Positions 38,252 to 52,427 of a stretch of 64,000 bases of DNA are shown here, piece by piece. Under the pieces are notes generated by a model that saw nothing but the letters and a program-made list of their open reading frames with translations, had not been told where the DNA came from and did no database searches. The DNA comes from Ficedula albicollis (taxonomy: Eukaryota > Chordata > Aves > Passeriformes > Muscicapidae), in contig NC_021674.1 of assembly GCF_000247815.1 (NCBI RefSeq), positions 83,816,513 through 83,880,512 on the forward strand. The letters run 5' to 3'. Position numbers and translations under genes: made by a program. Within the stretch, counting starts at the first letter, position 1. The number at the start of each line of letters is the position of its first letter.

Positions 38252-41200
38252 TTTGGGAGCTTGAAATTCTGCTTGAGTTTTCCCTTTGTTATTGAACTGA
38301 TTGTTTCCTCCTTTGGTATCTCTTCCTCTGCCCTGCAAATGAAACAGCCAGTCTTGTCTTTCTGGAGAGAGTTGATGGATGAAACCATTTCATACTATGC
38401 ACTGCTACCCAAGCTCTTTATCCCGAATGGATTGTGCATATGGCTGATTTTCCCCATACAAAGTAAGAAGTAAACAGAGAGTGATAGATATTGGCTTTCC
38501 ATCATCTGATCTGTCAGCTGCTGTACATTAGGAAGTTATCTATGCCTTTAATTGTGAGTAGGAGAGGGATTTAGAGCTTGCAGGAGCGTAATTGTTTCAC
38601 AGTAGATCTACAGATAAGTCCCGCTTTCATACTGCCCACACAGTTCCACTGATTTTAGAATATTAAATTGACCTTTTCCCTTCAAATGCTGGTGCCTAAA
38701 GGAAGATCTATTATACTGAAGTCTTTGTAGCTTAGACTCTAATGGGATGTTGATATTGCAAACCAATAACTAAAATGAGGAAATATTAAAATGAAGCATA
38801 AGGCTTCTTTTATTACTGCCATAGTTCTTTACTGCATTGATTTTGAAACATGTTTCTATTTTCTCTCTAATCACAGTCTTAGAGTTAAAAGTTTTGATAA
38901 TTTACAAGTTTCTTTCTCACGTGATGTATTCCTGGAGACAAGGTGTCTTGTGTGGGGGAGGGTAACAAAGAGGAAAGATTCCTACCTTTGACTGTACCAG
39001 ACACTGTGGAATTTTCTTTTCAGTTTACTTCAGCAGATAAAAAAGACTTATTTTGATGTCTAATTCTCAAATTTCAGTGAATTGCTTATTCCTTATTATG
39101 AATGGTTTGAATTCAAGTGAGCAAATACCTTATGAAAATCAGGTAAATGGTCCTTTGATTAAATAAATAAATGGTCCCTCTGGGTTTGTCTTTCTTTTTT
39201 CTTTTTTTTTTTTTTTTATCTCCGTCAATCTTGTCTTGTCTGTGCAGTGAGGATACAAGAATATGTGCCTATTTAACCAAGACTTCTTGGGTAAATGAGA
39301 TAATGAACAGCCACAGTTGCTTATGTTCCCTAACCTGCCTAAGAAGACAACTGAAATTGCTCACTGATATTTTTAATAAGACAAATGCACAGGAGAAAAA
39401 TATCTCTGTTTATCCATCCTCCATTCACTGGCAGGAATTTACACTACAATAACACTGCTCATAGATGTAATATGAAGTGGCATCTTATTTATTATTTTTC
39501 TAATTACATTCTTTGAATCAGTGGATGACAAAAGTTAATAATGATATAAAAAAATGAGACAAATGCTACTTTGCAACAGCTCCAGGTAGAAAGTGCTGTT
39601 CCTGTCCTACCTCTCTAAAGAAGCACAAATTACTTCACGCAAACCTTGAAGATTTCCTGTGACAAGAGTGACGAGGTCAAGGGACACAGAGATGTGGACC
39701 TGCAGCTGGAACTGGAGCTTCTCTTCAGGTGGACTGTGGGCTGCATGGACCTCAGAAGACTGGATACCACCAACAAAAGCCCATACAGTGAGGTAGTGCC
39801 TCCTATACATCCTTTGTCACACAGAGAAGCTATCCCAGTGCCAGGGATGTTTGGTATTTTTACAGAGAAATGCTGATATACTATAATAACTAATAAACTA
39901 CAGATAGTTTATTTTTGCCTTGACTTCAATTTTTATTTCTACTGTCCTCTTTTTTTTTTCCATTCATTTTATCAAAATAAATGTTGTAACACATACAAAC
40001 AGGCATGATTTAAAAGAAAATGTCAGATACATTTTGTGAATAAAACATTTTGGCATTGTGCATCTTCTTTTTGGAGGGTACAGTAATAGCATTTGGCTTG
40101 GTATTTCCTCCAACAAGAAGGTAATTTACTTTCATAGCTGCCTTATAGAACAGGATGATGTTAAAGGAATAATTAAAAATTTGTGGGATTTTTTGTGCTT
40201 GGCATTTGTTTTTCCATTTTAATTGAGTTTATAGGATTGTCCTTTCTGTTCTGTGTGTATTTCAATAATCACTCATTGCTAAAATTTTCAGGTAGAACTT
40301 CAAATAGTTTGGAGTAACATTTTATATGTTGAACAGTGATGAACAAAACCCACAATTCTCTTTTCCTTTCTTAATTTCCTAAGATGATAAAGTGGAGTGT
40401 ATACTGTTACAAAACCAACAGAAATTACGAATGTGATCCGAGTATTCTTTTGAACTATGCAATCATATGATTCCATGTATGTACAAACTAAGTAGAGAAA
40501 TAAGAGGACTGACCATAGCACCAGAGATTGGCTTGACTCCTTATTTACTTGCCTCTGAACCCAAGCAATTTTTGTGTGCTTAAGCATTTATAATGACACT
40601 TCATTTTAAAGATAACAGTATTCCTATTATTCTGTGGGTACTTGGCTGCAAGGAACAGAAATATATCTACATAGTGAGAAAACAGGCAAATGGAGGTTCA
40701 ATAAAGCATTAAGCAATATCGCTAATGACAACCACAAAATAAGGCAGTGGGAAAAAAAGGGAACTGGCCACTGACATTGTTCAACCACCCATAGCAGTAC
40801 AAGATTAATCTTGAAACATGACTTGTGGACCTACCAGTAAATTGCATAAATTACTGAAGGGCCTTTAACATTAAAGCATTCAATGATGTATGTCATTTGC
40901 CATGTGCCGTGTGTCACATCCCATTGCAATACTCACTATGTTATGTGTAACCACCTATCCAGAATATTGTTGCTAAATTTGCCTAGCTTCTCCTCGGTAT
41001 ATGAGACAATAAAATTTCATCTCCTTATATAATTTAAGGAAGCAAAATAAAAATGTAAAGCCACATGGAAACCATTTGTTATTTTGACATTGAAATATCT
41101 CCTCTAAGATACTATCTAGATCAACAAGTTTTCCTTATCTGACACCTGGGCTGTTGTTACAACTAGATATGCTGACTCACCAAAAAGTGGATAGCTTCTG

Positions 41201-41750
41201 CTAGTTTATTCACTTAGCTTAATAGCTTTTCCATTTTATTGAGCAGTGCTAAATTGAGAAAAAAAGCTTTTAGAAGAAATCCGGTCTTCTAAAAATTTTG
41301 GAAGTTTTGGACATTTTAATTTAAATTCCTTCACTAATTCTAATTTTTGTTTGTTGATTTTTATCATTTATCTCTAAATTTTTGTAAACAGCTCAAATAA
41401 AATCTCCACATTCTTTGATACTTTTCTCACAAGTAAATGAAATCTAAACTGATGAAGCTGGCTGTTTACTGAAGTATTATATGAAAATTCATGCCCCCAA
41501 GGCTTTTGTTTAAATCTAGCTTTCACCTACAGCAATTAAAAAAATTAATTGCTGATAGATAGGAGAGCTCTGTCCGTTATGTCAGTGGTGACAGTAAGAG
41601 GATCAGTTTAAAACTATATCCCCATCTTTTCAGTTCAGCATAGGCATTTGTATGGTCTTGTGTCAAACAGTCCCCCTTTGTAATTTTGGGTGTAGATGTT
41701 AGGAGCCTGACTGATGTTGCATGTATGTGCTAGAGCATGTGTGTGGATAA
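38252..41750. other. Unannotated AT-rich sequence
   Basis: A T-rich run at 39187-39219. A minus-strand ORF at 39607-39810 overlaps a plus-strand ORF; neither is recognised. Confidence 0.4.
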
Positions 41751-41781
41751 GTGTGTGTGTTGTGTGTGTGTGTGTGTGTGT
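41751..41781 (+). repeat. (GT)n microsatellite
   Basis: About 15 GT/TG units with one phase break. Confidence 0.95.
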
Positions 41782-41839
41782 TTACACATTCACATTCAGA
41801 CAGTTGTTTTGCATCTTCTGAAATGAACACAATTTTGAG

Positions 41840-41930
41840 GCTTTTTTTGGTTTTGGTTTGGTTTTTTGTTGTTGTTGTTGTTGATTTTTGTTTCTGTTTT
41901 TGTTTGTTTTGTTGTGTTTTGCTTTGCAAC
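41840..41930 (+). repeat. T/G-rich low-complexity tract
   Basis: T-rich with repeated GTT, GTTTT and TTTGG units, including five GTT triplets near 41868-41882. It explains the Asn/Lys/Gln-rich minus-strand ORFs here. Confidence 0.9.
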
Positions 41931-43550
41931 ATGCTGAAAACCTTTACTCTGATGCATGGAACTGACATTCTGCTTAGAGTTGTACATGTCTGGTACAAGT
42001 CTGCCGAGCTGGAAAACTGTATTTTGCAATTCCATTGAGATTTTGCAAACAAAGGTCTGACTCATACAAATTGATAATATACACTCTGCAATCATTGTCA
42101 GTTGAACATTTTTACAGTAATAATCTTCTTGCAGCAGTAATCAACATAGTCATGTTGTTTCAGAAAACAGTACAAAGGAGCCACTGGAAAAAGCAAAAGA
42201 TGTAGAAATATTTGACTGAAGAGCTACTTTTCTTCACTTCAGTAAGTGGTCCCTATGCTAACCCAACTCTGTCACCAATCAGCTCAAACCTCTCCATCCA
42301 GAAAGCACAAAGTGAGAGGGAGAGTTGGTCTCCTAAGGACTTTAAGGAGAAATGATGGGGCTTTTTTATTGTTTTGTCTTGGTTTTTTCCCTGCCTTTGT
42401 CTCCTGTCACAGAGAAAGCCTTTGTCTTTTTCCTCCACTCCTGAATTCTTTGTTCATGAGCAGTAAAAAAAGGTTGATCTAAATTTTCTAAGAGACGTGC
42501 TTTTATACTTGTTTCAAGTTTAAAAAGAAAAAAACAGGGCTTCCACTTCAGTGAAACAGATTTTTGACTGACTTTTAAAACTGTGACATCAGTCAAAACA
42601 ACTCCATCATAAAAAAAATAAGGCACAGAAAGTGTATTTGTAGAAACGTAACTGGTAGTGTTAGAAAGAAAGCAAATAACTTTTTTATTTTTTTCTCCAA
42701 AGAGCTTAAAATCCATTCAATAAACATCAAGGTCTTCAAAATCACATCTGGATAAATGTAATTATTCAAATTTCAAATTGTTTAATATTTGTAAACGGTT
42801 TTCTATTCAAACATGTATTTAACATTGAAAAATCAAAGAATAGTGAGACAAAAACTGAGAAAGTTTAATTTGGCACTAGACAAGAACTTCGTATTGGATG
42901 CTGACATATTTTTTTGTCCCACTGATTACCCTTGTCTTCTGCAGGTTATGAATGAGAAGAATTTGCTCAGTGTTTCACTTATTTCTTAGGAAGCACTTCA
43001 CAAAATGAGAGCACAGTTCTTCTATGCTATATGGCTTTTAATTGGACTTATACTTATTGGAATTACTTATGTAATGTTACTTTAAATGTGCTGAGATATA
43101 AATAATATTATTTTCAATTTCCCCTTTGTACTTAGAGACATAAATATAGTTGCAGCAATTGTCTTTGAGAAAGACAACTACAATACACATAATTTGCTTC
43201 TATTTTTCTTGATTCCACCTTTAATTTTGCTCTGGTAGTGTTAGTATTGTTTTACCTATTTTTTTAATTTTCAAAAATCAGTATTTGTTTTCCTTTTGAG
43301 TTAATTTAGCTTGCAGCTGGCCCATTGGCAAAATGGTTTTGAATGGTTTAGAAAAGTATTTCAATAGCTTCTAATGATGTTTCTTCATCACAGGGAAAAC
43401 TTTTTTGTTTGTATTGTTTTTGCATCTTATAATCTGCAGCATTTGAAATACTAGGCCCAAGTACTATGGGAGGACCACGTGCAGATCTTTCCTTGCGTAG
43501 AGCAACGTGCTTGCCCAAGAAGGTTCTGTCAATGCTGAGATCATTTTGGT
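41931..43550. other. Unannotated AT-rich sequence
   Basis: No recognised feature. Confidence 0.4.
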
Positions 43551-43975
43551 GCACATTAAGGTCAAGCTGCGTCTCTGCAAACCCTGGAGAGCTGGCAATG
43601 CCACATGCAGTTAGCGCTGGCCAGCTGACGTCCCTGTAGGTGCAGGACAGACACCTTTGGAGAGTGGCGAGGTCCACCCAGAGAAATCGTGGCCAGCTGC
43701 TCCTGTCTCCTTCCATTAGCTGGGAAGGGCAGTGTCTCTGTTTTAAGCTCTGGAAGGCTGAGGCTGGGTGAGAGGAGCTGCAGCCTGGCTGCAGACGCTT
43801 TGCGGCACTCTGGGCGCAGGGGCGGCCAGGCACGGCAGCACTGCAGAGCAGCAGCACCACATGCAACCCAGGTGAGCACCTCAGGGGGGTGAGGAGCTGC
43901 AGCTGAGTCACTGGGGGGTGCTGGACACAGCTTGTGTGTCAGCATGAGACATCACATCCATGGGTGAGGGAGGAA
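43550..43975. other. GC-rich patch with an unassigned minus-strand ORF
   Basis: A sharp local rise in GC in an AT-rich desert. The minus frame stays open for 187 codons (43911-43348), the longest non-repetitive open frame in the window, but it begins at GTG; the first ATG is at residue 66 (43716). The early residues are leucine- and alanine-rich. A second frame has an ATG at 43945 and 127 codons. On the plus strand CAG|GTGAGC at 43869 is a possible splice donor. No protein family recognised; it could be a non-coding exon, a regulatory patch or a chance GC-rich frame. Confidence 0.3.
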
Positions 43976-45021
43976 AGGACAGTGACGCATTTTTTCCTGA
44001 CAGAGAATCCAAAATTGCTGTTATTGGCAGCCAAGATACCTCTGAGACACCTGAGGAAATAACATTTGCAATGACCTGCTACAATATTTGCCATGTGCCT
44101 CTCACTCCCAGAGTACACATTAGGACCAAGTTCATTTTCTGTCACTGAAAACTCGTGACACATTTGGGATAAAGTACTGCATACTAAGATTTCATTAAAT
44201 AACGAAGAATTCACTGCCAGAGCTGAAGTAATTATTCAAGAGTTGTGCTTTCATAAAAGGCTTTTTTCTCACCATTAAATCTTCTTTTAATGATGTGCTT
44301 TTCATTTAGTTATAAGGAAATTACTTGAATTGTCTCAATAAAAGTTTAAACAGTCTTTATTCTGTAACTAAAAACATGCACAAGAACAAATAATTTCAAA
44401 GATACATATCAAGTATATGCAAACTCTACAGAATCATTTCTTTTGAAGCAATTTTGTGAAACCACTTAAAATCATATGATGAGACATGACTCTTACAGAG
44501 TGAAGAGGAAAAATGAATTTAAAATATAGAGAACAATCTTAATTTGTGCTTGCTTTGAACATTTATTACTAAAAGATATTAAAACAGAATTTTTAATGTT
44601 CACAACTGTCTCACTCTCACCCTACCACTTCCAACATTTCTGTAATGGAGACAATTTTCTGAAAAAATATTATTGTTTTGTAATTAGTGTATGAATGTAG
44701 AGGAAAAACTGGTTCCTTTATTCACTCAATCATAGGGTGCAGAGCAGGGTAGTCATCTCTGTTTCGGCTCACGCACCTTACCAGGGCCTTATGGAGAAAT
44801 CTTGGCCCACTGTAGCATTGTAGCTCTGTCTGTAATTCCCAAAATAATGGAATGCATGCATACATGCCCTGCAATATAACACTGAGATGGCCAGGGCTCC
44901 CTGCTGCGTAGGAAAGTCTTCACACAAACCCAGAGAAAGCCAGCCAAAAAAGCCTGATATTTTTAAATTATTTAGAGATCCCATATTCACTGGTAATAGG
45001 CAAAGGAGGGATGTTTGAAGT
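43976..45021. other. Unannotated AT-rich sequence
   Basis: No recognised repeat or gene. Confidence 0.4.
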
Positions 45022-45147
45022 TTTTTGTTGCATTATTGGATATAACTTGTTTGTTTTTGCCCAACATAGTGGCACAAACCACAATTTTTGTTGCATTATT
45101 GGATATAACTTGTTTGGTTTTGCCCAACATAATGGCACAAACCACAG
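45022..45147 (+). repeat. 63-bp tandem duplication (2 copies)
   Basis: Units 45022-45084 and 45085-45147, adjacent, with two to three differences (T/G, G/A and the last base). Each begins 'tttttgttgcattattgg'. Confidence 0.95.
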
Positions 45148-46880
45148 ACTCAATGCACTGTGTCAAAGCCTAAATATTTTTGTTGTACTGAACTGTGAGG
45201 GTTCTCAGGAAATTTAATGGTACCGCAGACAGAAAACAGAAGAAACCACAAGGGTCAGAAATGCACAGGCCAGTGCAATAGCAGTGGGTGGGTACCTGTG
45301 CTGGGCACCAGTCCACTTCCTCAGATGAGTAAGGGACAGTCCAGTGTCTTCCTGTGCTAAAAGTGCATTTGAATTCTGGAGCAAGTTGCACTTGGAGGTA
45401 GATGGGCATGAGTGGCACCTGCAGAGAGCATACAGTGCAGGCTCTCTGGTCATCCCTGCTGCAGCCCCTGTCTTGAAGGGGTCTTTGGCAGCCACATCAA
45501 AGCAGTTTTTGATCTACACATAACTCATGAGCAATGGCTATGTCACTTCCAACCTGAATAAGTCTTTCCAGCTGTGGCAGATGCATAGCTTGCCCCAAGA
45601 CCTTGTTTGGTTTTTCTGAAGAAAGAGAAGACCCTCCATTCCTGTGCACCCAGGACCATCTGTCACGTCTCTGCAGCCTCAGACGTGTCTGTGATGCTGG
45701 CAGTGCTGCCCACGTGCCAAGGTGCCCTGTGCTGCCCTGTGCTGCCCTGTCCCTGAACCTGTGTCCTTGTGAGTGTGAGCTTCATTTTCAGGTGTGACTA
45801 TCTCCCTCACAGAAAAGGATACAGAGGCAGGAATTCAGTCTCTTTGTATTGAAAAATTAGGACAGGCATAGGTGATCTGTTAGGTGCTACCAGGAGGTGA
45901 ACAAATTAAAATGTAGGAGTAATGACCGTGTCAGACTTTTGAGTCTAATTCTTGCCTTGAGCTGACATGTGAGCAATAATTATGCTCTCTGCTGAGCTGC
46001 TCTATGGACACGAGTAATTATAGTCCTTGATACACAAAAACGTGGATCTCATTATAATGAAGCACAGAAGTAAACAAAAATAAATGGACTAGAACTAAAT
46101 GTTCAGAATGCCATTTATACGCTTGGCTTTAGACAGTCCCCCCAAGTTTTACATTTGAAGGAAATCTTCATGTGGAATTCTGGCTTTGGAAGTAGAGCTT
46201 GTGTGAAGAGTAGCTGTTAGAGATATTTGTCCAATACCTGAAAAGAAAATGGTTATTCAACTGAAATATTTCATTTGGTAATATCAAAGTGAAAATTTTG
46301 CGAGATACACTGCTTCTAAAGTTAAAATAAAATTCTCTGCTCACGTTTCTGCGGTAACTAGCTCAGTAACACTAAATAATTTAGTATTCCAGCACCATTT
46401 CATTAAAACCCCAGAGTACGTACAAAGGATAAGTATAAAAGCATGAAATTCATGTGACTAACTGTAGTCAGTTGCCCTTAAGAGTCAATGCAGATCTAGG
46501 GAGTAACTAATTCATTCTAGAATAGATGTCTTAAATATACTGTAGATATGTGTATTTACTTAAAATAATCCAGCCTAGAAACATGCAAAGTTTAGACTTA
46601 GAAATCTGATCTCCCTGTGTTAGGATTTCATTAAAGTAAACCTGCTACCAAACTTTGTAGGTATCCACAAAATGTGTGAAGCTTACCATGCAAAAAGCTG
46701 CTGTGGAAACTCATGCTGGCCATGCAGCTTTCCAGACAGATTGGGCGATCAGTCAGTTACATTCAGTCTGATTCTTCCACTTTTGTAGGGAAATCGACTA
46801 CATAGCTACATAAATTCATGTAATTTCCAGCATTTCAATGTTTCCTTACCTGACAGAACATGGCACTGAAACATGTATTT
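45148..46880. other. Unannotated sequence with a mildly GC-rich patch
   Basis: About 45220-45800 is richer in GC than its surroundings and includes three copies of a 'gtgctgccct' decamer near 45722-45750. No gene recognised. The rest is AT-rich. Confidence 0.4.
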
Positions 46881-46961
46881 GGTGGAAATCCTGGTTCCAC
46901 TGAAAGAGAAATGGGAGATTTCTTTGATTTCTTTGACTTCAGAAATACCAGAATTTCACCC
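46881..46961. mobile_element. Old palindromic repeat (hairpin of about 80 bp)
   Basis: The left arm 'ggtggaaatcctgg' and right arm 'ccagaatttcacc' are imperfect inverted complements around a centre carrying 'gacttcag'. This resembles the common reptile/bird palindrome of the type 'gggatgaaatcctggccccact...gccaggatttcaccc', which I recall without being sure of its name. Probably a decayed MITE. Confidence 0.5.
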
Positions 46962-49900
46962 AAGGATAAGGATGGTTGTCCTATGTCACCTCACGTGTTA
47001 GCAGGAAATGAAGGTGATTCCTCAAATTTCATAAAAAAAAAATCAAACAGCCCCCCCCTTGTCTGGCAGGCTCCCCATTGCATGTTCCAAAAAGGCACCT
47101 GCAGGCAGCTCTGCCCTAGGGAACGAGTTGTCTTGTGCTTGAAAAGTGAACAAAGAAACAAGTGCAGGAGTTCAGCAATGACTCACATCTGGCACTGCAT
47201 TTTCCTGGCACTTCTGAGTGGCACTGCCCTGCTCTCCTCCACAAAAATATTTTGAATTATGTGGGAAATATTTTACATGGAAAAGCAAAGCATGCTGTAT
47301 GGGACTCAAAAGCATCTTCTTATTATTTCATCCCTTATTCAAATTACTCTTTAGATCAATTTGTATTAATGCTCATAATTAATTCGCCCTTACATAATGC
47401 ATGTAATCCAAGTATCTCAGAACACTTCTTGAGCATTCTCTAATTAAGCCAGTCACAGTCTCTCAGTGAAGTACTCAAGGAATCTGTGTGACTCGTTTCA
47501 TCCAGTGCCAAGCAGCACTCACCTCTGGGGTCAAGTAAGGCACAGCAGCATGTTCAATAATGCATAGCAGCATTGTGCCACGCTTTGGGAGGAAACTGAG
47601 AAGTAGAATCCCTAATTGGAACTACAGGGGGTTCAAGGAAGGAAAATATATTTATCTGCAATTTCAGATTTAAAGGTGCTAACTTGTACTTTCCTATGAA
47701 GATTGTCAAAGGCTCTTTCATGTCCAGCTGGCTTTTTTAGTTCACGGGTCTGAGAGGAATGCCTTACCATACCAGGATTTTGTGGCCTATTATACTTTGA
47801 AATTCTGTATCTACACATATCATTTACTTGCCCAAAGTAAATAGCCAATGTGATTCTTTGATCAAAGCTGTAAGCAATTGTCAATATTTAACATTTCTCC
47901 CTAAAAGGCTTATTTCAAGCAGTTTTATTATCCCCACCATACAGAAAAAAACCTGAAGCATTTGGAAAATAAATTATCTCCCTCTACATATTGAGAAAGT
48001 CAGTGATTAAAAGGTCATCAAACCTTGTTTTCTGAGCCTATATTAGTTTGCTAAGCTCTCACTTGTTGTTCTTTCTGTCTGTTAAATCATTCCTAGCATT
48101 CAGTCTGTATGACACTTTATTTTTGATATCCTTAATTAAAATACAGCTTGAACACAGAGTCTATAATATTCTGCCTAACAGGAGAGCTTTCACATATCCA
48201 TCCTCATTTGTTGCTCTACAAAAACAAGCTTTAAACCCCCCGAAAGCTACTAATCCCACTGAGGCAGAAGCTCCCCCAGTATCTTCTGGACAACTGCTCC
48301 TCAAAGCAGTAGCAGCCCTTTTGTGCCACTGAGGCTTCATCCTCGTGGAGAAATGCACCAGGCACAAGTCACCCAGACTCTTCAGGGCTCCACAGGCTGA
48401 GGCAGGTGGGACACGAGCTTCAAGGGTCATTGGGGGACAAATGACTTCACCTGCAATTCCCCCATGAACAGGATTGTCACTGATAACAGCTCTGAACTTT
48501 TCACAGGTGCTTGCAGCCAGATCAGGCTGTAGTGACCTCCATGCAAAACAGCAGATTATCACAAAGGAATTTTTACATAGGATAAAAACCCGTAATTAAT
48601 TTAGATCCCGAGAGAAAAAGGATCTGCTGTGTCTATAGGTGAAGTATTGTAATGGAAAATTACACTCACCACTGAGTAGCAGAGACTTCACTGTCTCAAT
48701 TATGAGAAAACTTGTCCTATGTTTCTAAACAAGTTTGCTGAGACAGGAGAGGAGCCTGAAAAACATAGATACTTTTACCAGGGCCCAGAAAAGCAAAGAG
48801 GGACAGAAAACTCATCTGTTTGCATCCTACTCATAGTGTAGCAGGAAAATGACACATATATATATACTTTTCAAATCTTTACTGTCATGTGCATATCCTT
48901 TTTTTTTTTAGTTCTCTGTAACATAATGTGTATTTTTATGAAGAAAACAGAGAAAAATTATAAGGAACATGTTAAGGATTTCTGATTATTATTAAATTTT
49001 GAGAAAGCAAAGCCACTACTGTAGCACATGAACAATACACATATTAAAATACATAGAAAACTATGTAAAAACCTCTATAAACTCAGTATTTTTACTATGC
49101 AGTAATTATATAATCTGCAGTGATTTATACTATCCCCCTTTTTATGAAAACTGTGAGAACAGATGTACATTTTTATTGTCACAGGAGCAGACAGCCAACA
49201 TGACCATTCCCAAGATGAAAACACATTTGTGAGATGAAACTTTAAGTAGAGTTCCTATAAGGACTAAAATTCCACTTTCTGAATGATTTAATTTCTTACC
49301 AAATCTTGATGCTTCCAGATATCTTGTGCTGTTCTCTTATGAAAGAAACATTCTAGGGAAAAAAAAAAATCCATCAAAGTTAATTTTTCCAGTTTTCTGA
49401 TAGAATTATCACAATTATAAAATAATGTTATTCCTGAAGGTAAAAAAAAAAAGTTTCACATTTCACCAGAATATCTGTCAAAGTTTTAATAGCTTTTGTG
49501 GTGTTCTTTAAACAACTTTACTCACTTCGAATAATAATAGGAAGAGAAATTAGGCTTTTCATTTCAGGAAAAAATCTTTCAAAAGGAATTTATATTCTCT
49601 TTCTGATTACACAAAAAGTCCACATCTCCTTCACAGCAGATAAGAAATTCCAGATGACTGTATGAATCACGTTCTCTATAGTGTGCATCATTAACAGCTG
49701 TAGCTGTGTGGTCACGGTAGTTGCACTTGTATTTTCTTTGTAGAAAGATCCATGCACCTTCTCCTCAAGAGAGAAAAAGAAGCAGTCTCTAGAGTCAGAT
49801 ATTAATTGCTGAAAAATACTGAGTTCATCACATTGCAGGCCAAGGAAACATATGGGAGCAGTGAAGTTAACTTCAAGGAATTAAAAGAGGAGTTAAGGTT

Positions 49901-52189
49901 GAGCTTTTCATAGTGAAGAGGAATGTGGGCTCCTAGGTGATACATCTCAGTCCAAGTGAGGCACCTAATTACACACCTTCTCTAAGTCAGGAAAAACTAC
50001 TTCAAGCTGGAAATTCCCTGGTATTATTTGCTGACACTAAAGGGAGTGAAAGATAGCTAACACACTCCTTGATTGCTAACTGTATCTAAATTTTGGCAAA
50101 GTTTCGATTTTAAGGACCTGCAATTATTGTCAAATACTGGTTTTAAACTGTTTATGATAACCATTCCTAAAATCAGCTGGAAGCCTGGGAAAGTGCCAGG
50201 ATTTACATGCCTAAGGGTGATGCTAGGGCAGTGACATTAGCAGTGCTAAATGTGCAACAGAGTGTCATAAACTCTTATTTCTTGTTTAATTTTTCAAACA
50301 ATATTGCATTTGAGTGAATAGGTGAGCATATTGTTTGAATATTGATATAACTGTACTTGTTGCTGCACATAATGTGGATGAAATACCAAAGAAAAGACAG
50401 TAGATATAAAAACCCACATTGCTATAACTAAAACACAATGACCAAATGTCTTGGCTTGGCACAGATTTGTAAATACTTTGCTATATGCAGAGCATAAGAG
50501 ACCTTGGATCTTATTTGCACAAATTTATACAAAGAAGCAGAAGTACTATTTAGAGCCAGATTTAAGTTTTAAATGTGTGTGCACTAATGCAAAACTCTAG
50601 CTAAAGCCGTCAGTTGTTGTTAGAAATGTTAAACAAAAGTATTGCTGCGTGTCATTGCTCTGTTAGGATTTAGAGGCACTTAGAGGGAAAAGTGTAGGCA
50701 GCCAGCCGCGCTGATAAAAAGCGACTGAAATCTGCTCTTGAGGGTATTGGCACATCACAGCTGGCAGAACAGCAGAAGTACCTAAATTAAAAGTTAATTT
50801 GGGTATCTCCACATTTCGTGCCAGTCTGGCACAGCCTACGTTACCTTTGGTGAGCCTGCACAGATGTTACCGAGGGGAAAGTAAGCCAGTGCTCATAAGT
50901 TCACAGCATATGTTTTGCTGCACTGCTCAGATCTGTTTGGCTTTACTAGCCAAATTCAAAATGCATAAAATGGCAGTGATTTTTCTCTAGTGGAAACCAT
51001 TTATTCTATGGCAGAATTGGATCACTGATAACAAAGGAATAAAACAGGCAGTGGGGGAATGTAAACAACAGACAAGCAGTGGAGATTCTCCTAGCAAAAT
51101 GTTCAAGAGAGTTATTTGCACTGAAACAATAAAGGGTGTCTCAAATGCAAAACTGTTCAACATTCTACCCTAATCATACTTAACCTGCTGTACATATTAA
51201 GACCATTATAAATAAATTCAGTCCCCACCCCCATACAGAGTTAATCAAATATAGAATCAAGACAGACGGAACCCCAAGTACAGAAGGAAACATCTCATTT
51301 CTCAGTCATACTCAGTCATCCAGAAGAACAGATGGCCCTTAATAGCATGCCCTGAAATGTCTAATTACATGAGAAACTTTGTATAGCTTTTCTGGACTTT
51401 TAATTGGTCCCCCAACTGTGTGTGGAGACAGCCAAATGCTTTAATAGATTAAATAATAAATATCAAGATAGACTGTGTTACAGCATGTACAAGACCTGCC
51501 TGATTTAAGGTGGATGTAAAAATATGTCAATGCATGGAGGGATTCAGCCCAGTGAATCCACACTGTCATGCAGACAAGCTCTAGTAATTGGGAGTCTTTC
51601 TCACGACATGTTGGATGCCTCGACATCTCACAGTATAGAAACAAGAAGGTGTGTATGATAACAGATTTAGGGTCACTAAGAATTTAGCCTACATAAATGA
51701 CATGAATGGAGCAATGGTCAGTAACTATAGCAACCAATAAAACCCTAACAGAAGAGAAGAATGGACATTACACAACAGCATGCCAAGCTGAAATGTAACA
51801 GTATAACAAAATTCACAATATATTGGAAAGATATAATCTACTGAAAAAATATTTGTATAAAAATATATCTATTAAAGAATTAGTGCATATTTAATGATGG
51901 AAATGTAATTAAGTACCAAAACAGGAGTAAAAACAAAGTATAATCAAATCCACCAGTGTTAATGAACAACAGACACTGAAACTAAGCATTAAGTGTAGCA
52001 CAAAAAATCATCAGCAGCAAATGCATTTTCCAGGGTGTACTGAACTCTGAACCTTATTTACAGATATAGGATCTATACCTCTACTGCCCAAAACCTTGTA
52101 TAATGTTTCCCTCTAGTAATAAAGGCCATAGGAAAGCATAGTTCTGCTTAGTTGGTTAATCATATGATTTAATCGAGGTTGTGATTGTG
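46962..52189. other. Unannotated AT-rich gene desert
   Basis: About 5.2 kb. An A8 plus C7 run lies near 47032-47058 and a short (AT)n at 48857-48866. A GC-richer patch at 48230-48520 holds an unrecognised 133-codon minus-strand ORF. Nothing else is recognised. Confidence 0.4.
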
Positions 52190-52375
52190 CTGTTTAACCA
52201 CATTAAATTTTGTGCTGCAACTAGAAAAACTGTTCCAAAATGTTGCTGCTCTGATGCTTAGGAACCTTCTTTTCAGGATAAATCTATGAATAGCCAATTT
52301 GTGCCCATTTGTTCTCATGCCAGCAGTGACTATTAGTTCAAATGGCTTTTCTCTGGTGTATTACCATGCAATATT
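52190..52375 (-). mobile_element. CR1-type fragment, old, minus strand
   Basis: 'aaccttcttttcaggataaa', 'tgaatagccaatttgtgccc' and 'atttgttctcatgcc' resemble an internal 3' portion of older CR1 subfamilies. No tail is present. Diverged, so the call is moderate. Confidence 0.5.
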
Positions 52376-52427
52376 GTGGACATGCAACATTTTGTTAGGC
52401 TGTGAAAGCAAGGTTCCTCTTGGGAGA

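Noticed and set aside
41699..42095. Gln/Asn/Lys/Thr-rich ORFs on the minus strand and Val/Cys/Phe-rich ORF on plus
   Set aside because: They follow the GT microsatellite and the T/G-rich tract.
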